This document shows, in pieces, positions 1-12,728 of a stretch of 64,000 bases of DNA. The notes under the pieces are model-generated. The model was not told the DNA's origin. It did not search any database and saw nothing but the letters and a program-made list of their open reading frames with translations. Position 1 is the first letter of the stretch; each line of letters begins with the position of its first letter. Source of the DNA: Sclerurus mexicanus (lineage: Eukaryota > Chordata > Aves > Passeriformes > Furnariidae); assembly GCA_013396755.1 (NCBI GenBank), contig VWZF01004811.1:391959-455958 (forward strand), written 5' to 3'. The translations under genes were made by a program, and so were the position numbers.

Positions 1-640
1 CCCAGTAGCTCCTGAAAAGCCCCCGTGCCATTCTAGTAGCCCCACCATCCTCCCCCCATAGCCCCAGCATGCCCTCCAAACGCCTCAGTACCTCTCTGAA
101 AAGCCCCAGTGCCGCCCCAGAAGTCCCGGTACCACCCCCCCCAAACAGCCCTGCTATGCTCCCCAACAGTCCAGCGTCCCACTCAGCAGCCCCAGGTTTG
201 CCCCCCGACAGCACCGGGGTTCCCTGCCCAGCAGTGCCCGGCACACGACCCAGGTGTGCCCACCCTGACATCCCCCGTGTGCCCCCAGCAATCCTGGGGG
301 GCCCGGAGAGTCCTTCCCACTGCCTTGGGGTGCCCTGCAGTGAGCCCCCAAAAGCCTGGGGTAGCTGGAGAGGACCCAGCCTGGCATCCACAGGGACCTC
401 CCAGCAGCACCAGTGCCACAGGGATCCCTCAGACCCTCTGGATGTGCAGGGAGCTGAGTGTGGCTCAGCCATGGGGAGCCCGGCTGCTGGGCACCCTGTG
501 ACTGTGTCTGGGTGGGTGCTCGATGTCCCCAGCTCCCATTTCTCAGTGGCACTGGAGTCACGGATGGCACGTAGGGAGCTGCAGGAGCCTGTGCTGGGCA
601 GTGCAGAACCGGGGCTGGCTGGGAAGACCCTCATTCTTTA
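1..640. repeat. C-rich degenerate tandem repeat, then unique GC-rich DNA
   Basis: The first 250-300 bases are built from imperfect agccccagcatgccctcc, gaaaagccccagtgcc, ccaacagtccagcgtccc words, a decayed C-rich minisatellite cut by the window edge. Open frames on both strands through 640 reflect this composition. Confidence 0.6.
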
Positions 641-1427
641 AAAGCCTCTTTGGGGCATGGATCATTAAACCGCCCCTAAATCACACAGCAAATTCCACAT
701 GAACTCCGAGAGAGCCTGACTTCTGCTCCAAGGAATGTCCCTCATGAACATGACTCCTGCATGCTGCACTGCTCTCAGTGTTCCTTCAAACTCCGTTTTT
801 CCCTCACAAAGCTTTTCCCCCAGCCCACTCTACCTCCGAGCCCTGAGTTCGCTGAAGTGCCTTATAAATAATAGATAGTGTCTTTGTAGCCCCGTCCTTG
901 CTCTGGGCTATATCCTACACACTCTCCATGCACGAAGCTCTCTTTGAAGAGCAGGAACACAAGCAGCTTGCAGGGCTGGGGTTTGTGTCACAGTGTGGTT
1001 CTCCAGCCTGCAGTGGGAGTTCAGCCTGGGCATGGCCCGAGGTCTATATCCCACTCCCATGGGGTGCCTGTGGCTTTGGTGGAGAGAGAGAAAAGGCTGG
1101 GAATGTAGGAAATTCCAGTGGTTTGATACAGGTGTTTATGTGACTTTCCCATGGTGCCTGTTTTTGTTCATCCAGTGCATGCTGTCCCCAGCTTCAACAC
1201 TGAGAGTGTTGTACCAGTGAAGCCTCAGCCTTCCTAGGATAAACCAACCACAGTTTTTTGCTTTAGATATTTTGGAAACTGGTTCTGTAACATTTAACAT
1301 TGTCTCCTGTGGTTTCTGACTGTGTGTCCTGGGGCTGGGAATAAACCCCTGAGTGAGACTGTGCAGCCCTGGTGTCACAGACCTCCCCTCTCTCCTGGCA
1401 CTGGAAGAGTTCCCAGCTGCTGGCCTG
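641..1427. other. Unannotated intergenic DNA
   Basis: Unique sequence. No feature recognised. Confidence 0.45.
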
Positions 1428-1513
1428 GGAAAGACCATTCAGTCCCACTCCCCTGCCATGGGCAGGGACACCTTCCACCAGACCAGGTTGCTCCAAGCCC
1501 CATCTAACCTGGC
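1428..1513 (-). mobile_element. CR1 LINE fragment
   Basis: Plus strand reads gggaaagaccattcagtccc, cctgccatgggcagggacac, cttccaccagaccaggttgc and tccaagccccatctaacctg, CR1 in reverse. Confidence 0.92.
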
Positions 1514-2520
1514 CAAGGGGAGAAGCAGCACTACTCCGGTGTCACCACTCCTGGGCACAGCTCAGCTGGAGCACCTGGAGCTGCGAAGGAGGCCAATGGC
1601 ACTCCAGCCACAGCTTTGGTCCCATTTCTCCCCTTATCCTGCCCACGCAAATGATATTTGAGAGGACATCGGACAGGTGTTTTGGTAAGAAATGTTCAAA
1701 CCCTGCCTTGTGCTGCAGCCTCTCTCCTGACCCTCTGCGAGCCCCAGCCCCACAGCCCCGCAGCCAACAAGTTGCAGTGGAAACAAAGGCAGTTCTTGCT
1801 TCAGATTCTTCCGAGATAGCAATATGTCAGGAGCCCCTGGAGAGGCTGAAAGTAAATGAATCAGTGCTAGAAAGTGAAGGATATCATCCGTGCTGAATGG
1901 TGAAAAGGAGTCCTGAGCAGTATCTCCATTGATTTTCCCGTAATTGACACACAGCTCGGCTCGCCGGAGGCTGCGGCAGGAGCGGGGAGGTCCAGGTCCG
2001 GCTCTGCCCGGAGCCGCCGGTGCTGCGCCTCAATCAGGGGCTGTGTGCGGCTCAGGAGGAGGTGCTGGGCTGGGGAGCCGCTGTGGTCCCCAGTCACAAG
2101 GTATTTTACAAACTGCCTTGAGGACAAGGGGCAGGGAAGGTCGTGTCCCACGCTGCCAGTGGCTTCCCAGTGCCCCCACGACAGCCCCGAGCCCTCGGCT
2201 GGTGGTGAACACCCACCCTTGGGTCAGCGTGTTTGCTGGAAAATACCCGGCAGGAATTCTGGTTAGCTGGGATCTGAGGCTCTCCGAGGAGGAATGTGCC
2301 TTCCACGTGAGACTTCTCCATCGGCAGCTGTGGTGCCCGGCTGTGGGTGGTGGGACAGATCCCACTCCAGGGGACACCCCGGACTGACCTCGGGCAGCGG
2401 GGATGGCACCACCGGCACAGGTTGGTGTAACGAGCCAGGGATCTTGTGGTGGGCACAGAGAGCAGGGTTGGGACAGGAACAGGGTCTGACTGTGACCAGA
2501 GTGGTGTTGGCATCGCGTCC
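1514..2520. other. Unannotated intergenic DNA
   Basis: Unique sequence with a GC-rich stretch at 1950-2080 (gctcgccggaggctgcggca). No gene recognised. Confidence 0.45.
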
Positions 2521-2548
2521 AGGGCAGGGCAGGGCAGGGCAGGGCAGG
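2521..2548. repeat. (AGGGC)n simple repeat
   Basis: Five uninterrupted agggc units plus a partial one. Confidence 0.97.
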
Positions 2549-3339
2549 AGAGCATTCTGGAGGCCCTCACCAGCCAGCAGCCTGTTGCCAGCAAGAAAAT
2601 ATCCATCAGATGCATCCAACAGGACTTTTGCTGAGATTAGAAAAAGTTGAGGAAGGGGAGAAATGTTTTTGAAACAGAGACAAGTTTCCAACCAGCCGGA
2701 GCAGAGGAGGGATGGCATTTTGGTGAAGAGAAGCACGGCCACACCACATAAAAGAAACCAGGAGCACTGATCTGCTTTCAGGCCTGACAAAGGAATTACC
2801 CATTCGGTCGGGTGTGCACTTAGAAAAGCTTCCCACTTTTGGACTTATTCATGGAAATGGGATGTGGTCTTTTTAACTGTACAGGAAAGTTGTGCTTTGA
2901 AGATTTGCCCCCACTGAAATCCACCTTTTCCAGGCTACCTTTGCCATTTTCCTCCCTCCTCTGAAGCTGCTCTTTGGGGTCTCCAAGCATAAGGGGGTCT
3001 CGATCTGCCTGACTGCACTCCAAATGGTTTTAAAGTCTCTTTAAAACCAGGTGCTTGTCAGCCTGCTGGGGTGTGAAAATCCATGAATTCATTACCAGGA
3101 GCCTTCTCTCTCCTCAGCCACGTTTAGCAGCTGAGGCTGCTCTTTGCTGTGGCTTCCTCTGGACAGAAAACACATTCCTGGGGGAAGTGGTGAGGCGTGA
3201 GCACCTGCAGCTCCTGGCACCGAGCTAATGAGCCCCCTGCTAACAAACCTGCTGCACCCCAACCCTTCCAGCAGTGGCAGCAGCCACAGGAGCCAGCTGC
3301 AAACAGGAGGCACAGGGGGGACACTGCTGGGGGTGCTTG
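2549..3339. other. Unannotated intergenic DNA
   Basis: Mixed-composition unique sequence. No feature recognised. Confidence 0.45.
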
Positions 3340-3590
3340 GGGACCAGATGGGACCCTGGTGGGACCCAGCTGGGACTCCTGTTGACGCCAGGCAGGACTC
3401 AGGCTGGAACCAGGTGGGATCCCAACAGGACCCATGCAGGACCAGGTATGACCCTAGCGGGACCCTGGCAGGACCCAGGCAGGATCCAGGCTGGACCCAG
3501 ATGGAAACCCGGCAGGATCCAGGCAGAACCCAGGACTCAGGCGGGACCCAGGAAGGATCCAGGCGGGATCCAGGCGGGACCCTGTCCGTG
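3340..3590. repeat. Degenerate GGACCCAGGC-type minisatellite
   Basis: About 250 bases of imperfect 10-20-bp units such as gggacccaggcaggatccag, gctggacccagatggaaacc and gcgggatccaggcgggaccc. Long open frames here are a by-product of the repeat. Confidence 0.9.
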
Positions 3591-5094
3591 TCAGCCCCAA
3601 GCCCCGCGGTTTCCCTGAGTCACTCCCTGCTCGGAGCCCCGAGGTTCCTGCTGATGCAGCGCCGGGGTCTCTAAATGCTTTGTTGAACGCCTGCCCGCTG
3701 TGCCTAAGTGCTTTCAGCCTGGGTGGCTGCTGAATCGGGTTTCCTGGGACGATTATTTGGAATATAAGTAGCCAAAGTCTGCTCGAGTCCTTTTCTAAGT
3801 GCTTACGTTATTTTGTTTTAAAACCCTGGCACTGCGTCCCTATCCCTGCGGTCAGACCGGTCCCAGAGATGTACTTATTTTAATTATATTTGGAAAAATG
3901 CTTGCTGGACACAATGGGAACGTCTCTCCTCCAGAATTCAAAACGTGCAGTGTTTTCTCTCAGCCTCTGAGCCCTCACCCTTCTGGCAGCTCCAGGAGCC
4001 AGCTGAGTCCCACCAGGAATGTACAGGAATTATGTCCCAAGCCTCAGCAGGACACAAGGGGGGACTCAGGGGAACACGGAGACAACTGCCCCTGGAATGG
4101 GGAAAACACCAGCTCCCAGGTTATTATTCACTCCTCCCTAGTTAAACAACCAGGAATTTACTGAAGGCTTCAGAATTTAAGCTCATAATCTATTTTAATA
4201 GTTTATTATGTTTTAAAACCATTCCACCAGCTGCGTTAGATATTTCCCATGCCGATTGCTACACCTCCTTCCCAACAGAACTGGAGAGATCCCAGAGTGA
4301 GGAGAACGAATAGTCCCACTCCAGAGGCTCTTCTCGGGAGTGGAGAAAGAGGCAGTGAGCCCAGTTGTGTCTCCAGCATCACAGGGGTACAGGACACCAT
4401 GGGGATGCAGGACACCACAGGGATAGAGGGCACTGCTGCTCTCCCAAGCTGCTGCCGTGGCTCCCATGGGCTGGCACACGGCTGTATCCCTCGGGATGTG
4501 TCTGCCCGCCTGTGTCAGGCGACCTCACCGAGGACAAGCAGCCCCACCGTGGAAAATCCTAATGAAAAGCCTAAAGCTGGGAAGAGTTGGGAGCGATTAG
4601 TGGTGTGCATGCAGCTGAGCTTCCTGCAGATTACTTGTCTTTAGACCTAATCCTCCACGCTGGAAAAAAATCCCAAATCTCTTCATTTTTTTTATGGAGT
4701 GATTATCACAGACTCCGGAATGATTGTGTAAAAATTAATCCCGGGGGATGAGGCCGGGCTTGGAGCTGCAGTGTGGTGCTGGCCAGAAGCTGGTAAACAA
4801 ACCCTTCCCGGAGTGAGGGAATTAAGCTCTGCTTGGGCTCCCGTGGTTTGGCTGCGCTGAGGGGGCTTGTCCAATCACTCCAGCTGGGTGTGGGAGCAGT
4901 GGATCATGGGGTGGCTGGGGATACCCTACAGCCCGGGTCCCAAAGGCTTTCCAGGCCTTCCCTGGAGGTGCGAGAGAGGCTATAAAGGTAAGAGTGGGGA
5001 CATGCCAGCAGTGGGGACTGTGCCAGCCCCGCCCAGCTCCAGGGAGCTCTGCGCTCATCCATCCTCAGGGCTCCGGCTCAAAAAGGTGCTTAAG
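3591..5094. other. Unannotated intergenic DNA with AT-rich islands
   Basis: 3670-3930 (cgattatttggaatataagt, gtacttattttaattatatt) and 4155-4260 (ctcataatctattttaatag) are AT-rich unique islands. The rest is GC-rich. No gene recognised. Confidence 0.4.
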
Positions 5095-5260
5095 CCCAGC
5101 ATTAGGAGCTCTCACCGTCCCGCTGCCAAGTATGATGGATCTGTAACTATTCTGAAGCCATCCATGAATATTGCATGTGGATCCACTTATTGGAGCCTCC
5201 CCTGCACGGCAGCCTGGGCCGCTTTAATAGGCTGCTGTCAGGAAATGCAAGCCAGGGAGG
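5095..5260. other. Candidate conserved non-coding block
   Basis: Repeat-free sequence with caagtatgatggatctgtaa, ctattctgaagccatccatg and aatattgcatgtggatcc, plus a POU-like ATTGCATG word. By eye only. Confidence 0.3.
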
Positions 5261-5764
5261 AATAGTTGGGGATCAGCCCTTTTGGTGCCAGCAGCGAGGG
5301 CTGCGCCGAGGCAGGAGAGGTGGGGAGCGAGCTGGGGGGACAACAGCAGGGATGGGGCTCCTGGCCGGTTTAAATCCTCTTCCTCCCCCCCGGTGTTTGA
5401 TCCCTGAAAGCAAACAGCGCTCGGGTCTCGGGAGCTGCCGGCTGGCAAAGCCCTGGGCAGGCGCATGGGGACAGGGACCACCAGCACAGTCCTGTCTGGA
5501 GCCACGGGAAGAAGTGCCTCTGAGTCTCACTGCAAACTTCTGCAATGCCTTTACTGCCCGAAAGCAGAGGCAGGTCACCCAGGACCTGCTGGTGTGGTGG
5601 CAGAGCACTGTCCGTGTCTGCAGGGGCTGGTTCAGCTGAGCATCCCGCTCCAGTCCAGTCCCACAGTGTTCCAGGCAGCTGGGGGGGACGAGCAGGGCCT
5701 GAACTGCCCACGGAAAACCCACCCTGAGTGGGAGCCTTGCAGTGATTCACTCAGTCGGGAGCGG
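5261..5764. other. Unannotated GC-rich DNA
   Basis: Unique GC-rich sequence. No feature recognised. Confidence 0.45.
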
Positions 5765-6065
5765 GAGGTTAAGCCTGGGTTAATTTAATGCATTAATCAA
5801 GAGGAGAGGGAACATTTTATTTTTCCTGGAGGGCCGGCGTCCCTCTCCCGTTTACACCGCGCGGCTCCAGTGATTTCATTAGGATCCGCCAGGCAGGGAC
5901 GGCAGCGGAACTTGGCCCCTTAATTAAGACGACTGTTGCTAAAGGCAGAATGATGGAAAATAATTAACCCTGTATAAAAACCACACGATGCTGAGAAGGA
6001 GCAATACATAATTTAGGAATCAGGAGGCCACTATGCAATATTAATTGCAGACAGCATGTCTGAAC
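5765..6065. other. Candidate conserved non-coding block
   Basis: Repeat-free AT-rich stretch with aatttaatgcattaatcaag, ccccttaattaagacgactg, gatggaaaataattaaccct and gcaatattaattgcagacag. Dense TAAT/TTAATTAA cores. Confidence 0.4.
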
Positions 6066-7084
6066 AGCACGACATACCACGAGTCCTGCGCTCCTCACGG
6101 AGCTGCCGGAGAGGCCAGTTTGGCTCATGATGTTCAGCAAAGAGCCCAAAAGTTGCATCTCTGGAATAAGTGGCCACCGCCACGGCGGGGTGGGGGGGTC
6201 TGGGTGCATCTGGGACAGCGAGGGGCTGTCCAGGAGAGCTGTAGGCACAGGGTTGTCTCTGCTCCCACATCTCCACTGGGCAGGGAAAGATATGCTGCTT
6301 CTGCTGGTGGAGGCTCAACCAATTTCATTAATTAAAGTTCTAATTGTGCTTTGACCTCCTAGGAGGACCCTTGCCCTTCCTTGCCAAGAAAATTGGATTA
6401 TTCCTCCTAGTGCTGATTGTCAGAGCCTTCTTTGCTGCTAAAATATTCTCTCTACTTCCTAATCAAATGACTTAAAAAGGCCAAACATGGAACTTTCAAC
6501 AGCAATAACAAAACACACCCATTTATTGAAACAGACATGAGAAACAGTAATTCCATAAGCAATTTCTTGGGAAGGCTGCAAATGGATGCAAAAAGAAGTC
6601 CGCTCATCCCTGATGGTGCTTTGGGGGTTGGATACTGGATTGAGAAACTCCTTTTTAACACAAAGGTGTTATTGGGAAGCAGAGAAATGCCCTAGAGATC
6701 AGGATGTTGGGCACACCAGGGATGGGATAACAGCAGGAGCAAGTGGATCATTTCAGGAAGAGGACGTTGCCATGGCCGGATGGGTCTGGTGTTTATTTCA
6801 CCAGAGATGAAACCTTTGTATCCCTTTGGTTCTTAGAAAAGTGTCAGCGATGAAATTGCTTCCCAGAAAACATTAATTTGGAGATCTTCTGCTTCAGGTC
6901 CTTCTGCTGCTGCTGGTCCCATCATGGATGCTCCAAACATGAGGGTGGTGCAGAGCGAGGGCAGGGGAAGGCTCAGCTTCCTCAGGGATGCACGGCTGGA
7001 CAACTGGAACAGACATGGTCATGCCAAGCGCCCAGCATTGTGCTGAGCCCCCTCCCTGGCAGAGCTTGGCGCTCCCATTGTCCT
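6066..7084. other. Unannotated intergenic DNA
   Basis: Unique sequence, AT-richer at 6300-6560 (aatttcattaattaaagttc). Nothing recognised. Confidence 0.45.
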
Positions 7085-7660
7085 CTGTCCTTCAACCTCC
7101 TCTCCTTAAGCACTAAATCAAAGAATTATTTCCTAACTGACTCTAATTTTATTTTCTAGCCCTTGCTAATGAGCTCTTTGTGTAATGTATCATAAATTAC
7201 TTAAAGCAAGATCCTTCTTTTACTTAAACTGGGTAAAAAATTGGCGTTGGCTCCAGCCTGTGCCCGCTGTGCCCACACGCTGCTGGATTTTTCCAGCCGA
7301 AGCTCAGCTACGCTCAAGCCCTAATTTTGCAGATAAACAGCTTCTATTTCATTAAATGAGCTCTGCACAGAATGTTTGTCTTAGTTATTTCCAGAAAATT
7401 AATTCATAGGGCTTAATCTGTTTAGCATCTGATTAATGGGATTTTTAATCACCCATAATAATGATAATAAAAGGCTTAAAGTAATAACCGAGGCAAAGGT
7501 GTGTATTTGTCTTCGCTCTGCCCATTGTCCTGACAGTCATCAGTGCTGCACAATAACTCATGGTATTTGGCATCTCTCCTTTTGGATCTATTGATCAGGT
7601 GAAAGAACCAGCCCTTGTCTGAATCCGTCTCATTTAACCATGTTTGTAAAATCACCTGTT
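7085..7660. other. Strongest candidate conserved non-coding block
   Basis: A long CR1-free, AT-rich island with many homeobox-like cores: gcccttgctaatgagctctt, tttcattaaatgagctctgc, gcttaatctgtttagcatct, gattaatgggatttttaatc and cccataataatgataataaa. Flanks are GC-rich. The texture is that of vertebrate enhancers near developmental genes. No alignment was possible. Confidence 0.45.
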
Positions 7661-8710
7661 ATCAGGGAGGGAGCTTGGAAAGCATCACCTCAGGCTCCTG
7701 GAGCCCAGACCCAGCCATATCACCCCCTCCCGTGACACAAACGCCACCCAGCCCATGTCTCTGGTAATTAAACAGCTGCTGCATGACAGCTGAAATCCCC
7801 CCTGTTGTCAGACCTGGCACAGGGCACACCAGTGATGCATCGGAGCGCGGGTTTGGCGGGACAGTGACCATGGTGTGGGGGAGACAAGCTGGTATGTGAC
7901 TTTTATCTGTATTTTATCTGAGTGCCAGATCCCCCCACTGCTGACATCGCTGGGGTCCCACCTGGCCATGAACGTGCACAGAGCAGCTGAGACCAAACAC
8001 AGCTCCCTGCACGTGTGGACAGTGCCCACCCTTCTCCTTCAGGGATTTATTCCTAACTCCTTTCTGTGCTGTTGCAGGATGTCTGGGCTCGCAGGCTCTG
8101 TCCTGGCTGGGACAGCCTTTGCCTCCAAGAGTGGAGGCACTCCATTTTTTGCCTCTCGGAGACTCCACGCCGAGCGTTTTTGGCTCTGGCAGGGTGAGAG
8201 GGAGGTCAGGGTCGGGCAGGCTGCAGCACTTCCCAGGGAGGGATCAATACCCAACCAGCCACGCTCATGCTCCGAATGGGGAGGAACATGTGCTAAGAGA
8301 GGCAGAAGGCATCCTCTGCCTCTCCCCGGGATCCTTCCCTCTCCCCAGCTGAAATTGGAAAGAAACGGATCAATCTTTTACTCTTTTCGGGGTGAGGGGA
8401 AATTGCAGAATGAAGATGACTTGAAAGAATGAGATGGACGGGAGTAACGGGAGCTCATCCTCCACGGGGGAGGAAAATGCAGCACAAATGATGATGTTAG
8501 TGATCCATCCCTCAGTCAGGGGCTTTATCCGGGGGCCCATCATGGAAGGAGCAGAGCATGGGGTGAGTGTGGGCTCTGCTGGTGCAGGTGCCTGTGCAAC
8601 CCCAATAATCCATTACTCCGGGCAGCGTAGCAGGTGTTGTGCCCTGCTGGGGGGTCCCGGGTGGTCCCTCAGGATCCCTGTGATCCTGAGAAGGAGGAGA
8701 CATCCATGCC
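7661..8710. other. Unannotated intergenic DNA
   Basis: GC-rich unique sequence. No feature recognised. Confidence 0.45.
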
Positions 8711-8822
8711 AAAGTGCTTGGAGCAACCTGGACTAGTGGAAGGTGTCTCTGCCCACAGCAAGAGTTGAAATGATGTGGGCTTTAAGGTCCCTTCCAACCC
8801 AAACCATTCTGGGGTACTGTGA
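8711..8822 (+). mobile_element. CR1 LINE 3'-end fragment
   Basis: Reads gtgcttggagcaacctggac, tagtggaaggtgtctctgcc, gatgtgggctttaaggtccc and ttccaacccaaaccattctg, sense CR1 terminus. Confidence 0.95.
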
Positions 8823-10439
8823 TGCTTCTTCAACCACAAACACACTCCTGTAAATCCTTCTCCAGCACCAGAGGCAACAGCCCAGGGGCATCACAAGGCC
8901 CAGGCGTGAGGCAGAACCTCCCTCCCTTCTCCTCACTTTTTTTGCAGGAGAATCCCCTTTTTTCTGCTGGAGACAGGTGCGTGTATCCCTAATGGAGGCG
9001 CTCCCAGCTGTGCCACAGATGGGTCTCCCCAGCACCACTTTCAATCTTGAGCCCAAGCTCTTTGAGGGGGCACGCTGGGGACAGGGCATTCCCTGTGTGA
9101 GCAAACACCCATTCCGGGGGGCAGGAGAGGTCCCAGCAGCTCCTGCCGCTGCTGCTGCAGCTCCTGCTGAAGGGAGGGATGAGCTGTCCCTGGCACAGGG
9201 GTTATAAATTCCCAGTGTAGCAGGTTTCAGGCTGATTGCCTTTCCTGACGGAGTCTCTCTGTAAATGAGGCTTTTCAGAGATGACAGATGGAGCTGCTCC
9301 TCCGGAGCATAAATCCTGGCAGCCCGAAGTGCCACCGCAGCCTGGTTGACAGCGCTGCTTCCCGCCAGCCCAGGGTCCGGCTCCCGGGGATGACACAGCG
9401 CTCCAGTGGCAGCTCCTCATCCGCTGGCCCTGTTGGCACTGCCGCGCCTGTGCTGAGCCGGGCACTGACCCCGGATCCCAAACAAAACTCCTGCCAAGAG
9501 TCACCCCCCTCCTCTGAGGATGGGCTTCCCTTCAGCTCTGCAGGCTGAAATGCCGTTTTCCCTGCTCTGCCAGCTTCTCCAGGAGATCTTCCTCCCCCTC
9601 TCTTGCTCTACCCTCGTGGGCTCCCACATCTGACCCCTGGAACAGATGGCACTGTGGGATCACAGAGCTCCCTGGAATGTCAGGGCTGAGCAGCAGCTGC
9701 GGGCTGCGACTCCCAGCCTGGACACCCAGCCCAGGAGCTGTGACGCCCCACATGTCACCTCACCCAGCGCCTGTTTGTTCACCCAGCAGGGTGAATTTGA
9801 CATAAAATCACGGGGCCACCCTTAGGAATGGTCAGGATCTGCTCAGGGAGCCCTGGCAGAGGGACAGGAGGGTCTGCGACCCCTAAGCATGGCTGGGGAG
9901 GGTGGCTGGCAGGAGCACAGGTGCTCTGGTGCTGGGATGCTCAGCACACGGGTGCCCCAGTGCAGGGATTTCCTGGCACAGGGATGCCCCGGCACAGGGA
10001 TGCTCTGATGCTGAGCCTTGACCAGATCCCATCAAGGGAGCACTGGCAGTGTCAGGGAAGGGCACAGGGCCCATCCATGGTGATACAAAATTCTGTAATT
10101 TCCTGATATGGATACAGCTGTGCTGATTTCCAGTCTGCTGCCACGTGTGCTGGACCAGGAGGCAGCACCCTGAATCCCCCCACCCCCAAACACAAATCCC
10201 AGCCCAGCTCGAGCCCCTCTACACACTGATATTGATCCTGTTTTTACGAGGCATGATTTAAGGAATCAGTCTTGGCAGTGACCCAACGTACTTTTTCCTG
10301 GAGGACCGTGCCATGCTCAGAGTTCAGTAAGGAAGACAAACATTTAGGAAACCCTCTCCCCTTTCCAAGGCAGCCGGTCGTGATCCTGCTGGTGAGCCAT
10401 CGGCACTCCTGCCGAGGCGGGAGCCGCAGCCCGGCGCTC
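8823..10439. other. Unannotated intergenic DNA with short tandem repeat
   Basis: GC-rich unique sequence. 9922-10016 is a degenerate repeat of about 18 bases (ggcacagggatgccccgg, ggcacagggatgctctga). No gene recognised. Confidence 0.45.
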
Positions 10440-10720
10440 ATTACTCTGCTCCCAGATGAACAGTAAGTCTCTGGAACAGTACTTACAGCCTGTAATAATA
10501 TTACTGCTCGCTCTGCTACATGGTCCCTCAGTCATTTTTTCAATTAAAAAAGGCCCAATGCTCTATTAACCTTTTGCCTGCTCCCCCATCCTTCATGCCG
10601 CGCCGGCCGGGATCGCGAGCCGTGTGTTAGGGAAGGCATATTTTACTGTAAATCAGCGCCCAGCTCTCTGTCACCACACACATGAAGTGTCATTTGTTCA
10701 TTTAAAAATATGAGCCAGTT
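10440..10720. other. Candidate conserved non-coding block
   Basis: Repeat-free sequence with cagcctgtaataatattact, cagtcattttttcaattaaa, ggcccaatgctctattaacc and cacatgaagtgtcatttg, markedly AT-richer than its flanks. Enhancer-like by eye. Among the more convincing blocks. Confidence 0.4.
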
Positions 10721-12728
10721 TATCAAACTCCCCACCTCTGAACCGCGGTGGAATCTCTTTGTTACCCGTGCAGGAGGCAGGTGGAGTGAAGCCAGCTGGG
10801 ATCCGGGGCTGGCAGCGCTCCTGACACCCCTGCTGCTGTGGACAGATGTGTTCTGCCTCCGAATCCTTCAGCAGGAAGTGTCAGCAGCTCGAGTAGATGT
10901 TATACATAAATAGATTTATTTTCATCACGCTGGCGTGTGAATGGCAATGAGGAGCTGCTGTCCCGGGGCTGTGACAGTGTGTCCTGTCCCACCCCACCCC
11001 TCTGCACCTGGGCGGCTTCTTTCCCCCTGGATCTGAAGAGGTTCTACAGGCATGGTTTGCGCACAGACCCGGGGAAGGTGCTGCTGTCCCAGGGCTGCAC
11101 CAGCGGTGTCAGGATCCCCACGTCCCACCACCACCACTGCCAAACATATTGGTTTTTGTTTTATTCCCATTTTATTTGCTGCTATTATTTGTTTCCCAAG
11201 TCAGCAGCCACTGGCTGTAGCTACAGGGACCTGTCAGAACCCTGGATGCTCCAGTTTGATTTCCAGGATCCACAAATAACAGTGTACAACACATTATTTG
11301 CCAGAAATTACCTGAAGCTCAGCCCTTCTGAGCTCACTGTGCTGTGCAGAAAAGAGCCCCTGTTCCAATCAATAGCCTTTCCACGGTCTCTGCCTGTCCA
11401 CTGCCCATTATTTCCCTAGGTTTGTTTTGCTTACAGTCCCAGCTGCATCAATATGAGTGTTCCAAGTGCTTTGGGGGTGGGTTTTGAGCTCTAACCGGCT
11501 CCCTGGCAAGGTTATAGGTCCTGGGAAAAGATGATATCCATAAAAACTGCTTCATAAGGGTCCAGAAAAATGCCCAGCTCCATCCCAGCTGTGGAGAGAG
11601 CAAAAGAACAGAGTTTGCAGCAACACTTCCATTTTGGGCAGTGTCCACATCCATTCCCTTCCTGAGGATGTGGGAAATGTCTTGGGTTAGCTGAGAGTCC
11701 AACCAGTCAACCTTGGGCGGCATAAGTGGGGAGATAATTCCAGATGAATATTTCTATAGAGCCTTTATGCTACAGTGCCATACTGGATCCATGGACTGTT
11801 CATTTACCAAAGGGCTTTGAATTTCACTCATTAATCCCACGTCGTGCCTGTGCCTGTGTGTGTGGGGAAGGGCTTCCACAGCTCCTCCCGTGGCTCCTGT
11901 GTGGGGGCTCTTTCCTTGTGGAGCTGCCTCAGGTTAAAGATGCCTTGTTATTCTGTCATTTTTTCCTGCTGAAGTTCCCGTATCCTGTAATCAGGGCATT
12001 TTTCCCTCTTTCCTTGACAGGCTCCACACGTCAGGCTCTTTCAGCCGGTTGCTGTGCAGTGTATTTTTGGCTCACAGATAATTTTTATGGCTATTTTCTG
12101 CTCTCTCCCCAATTTCCCACCTGCTTTTGAGCCCTGAGTACCACAACAGGCTGGAGCACTGCAATATCTGCCTACAAGTGCCCCATGCTGAGGCAGAAGC
12201 TGCTCCCCTGCTCCTCACCCACACTTACCCAGGGCTTCCATTAGCCCATTTTCCCGCAACAGCTTTTTGGGTATCATGTTCCATTATTTATTTGCGGATA
12301 AACACCTAAAAGCTGGATGTTTGTCAGAGCTGTTGCTCCCAGAGTGGTGTCCTCTGTGGTGCCCTCGCAGGACACCATGTATGTGACATTTACCTTCATC
12401 CTCAGGTTTTGCTGGTCCCCTCCCAGCTCCTCCACTCCCACCCTGCTCCTCTTGTCCCTGTGCCAATGGACACCACCCCACCCTTCAGCCAGTCACCTCT
12501 GTCATTCCTTATGTCCCCTGCCACCATCCCACATGTGATGGTGGAGATCAATGTGCCTGAAGGGAATGTTACTTTTCCTGCTGTGCATGGAGACACTGGA
12601 GCCAATATCCCCAGCAAGAAAGGTAATTCTAGTGCTGGCATGGGCTAACTGTGCTCCTGAGAGGGGCAGCTCCCACTGGGGGGGCTCAAAGGCTGCTTTT
12701 AAGTCTCCACCTGACAGCACCAGAGGGT
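10721..12728. other. Unannotated intergenic DNA
   Basis: Unique sequence. Open frames up to about 160 codons lack any recognisable family. AT-richer pockets occur at 11150-11300 and 11940-12130. Nothing else recognised. Confidence 0.45.

Noticed and set aside
3228..3674. 148-codon frame rich in D, P, G, T repeats
   Set aside because: Translation of the GGACCCAGGC minisatellite, not a gene.
12409..12648. Short peptide with HGDTGANI resembling the DTGA motif of retroviral aspartic proteases
   Set aside because: Only four residues match, no flanking retroviral domains are visible, and the frame is 79 codons. Too weak to call a retroviral remnant.
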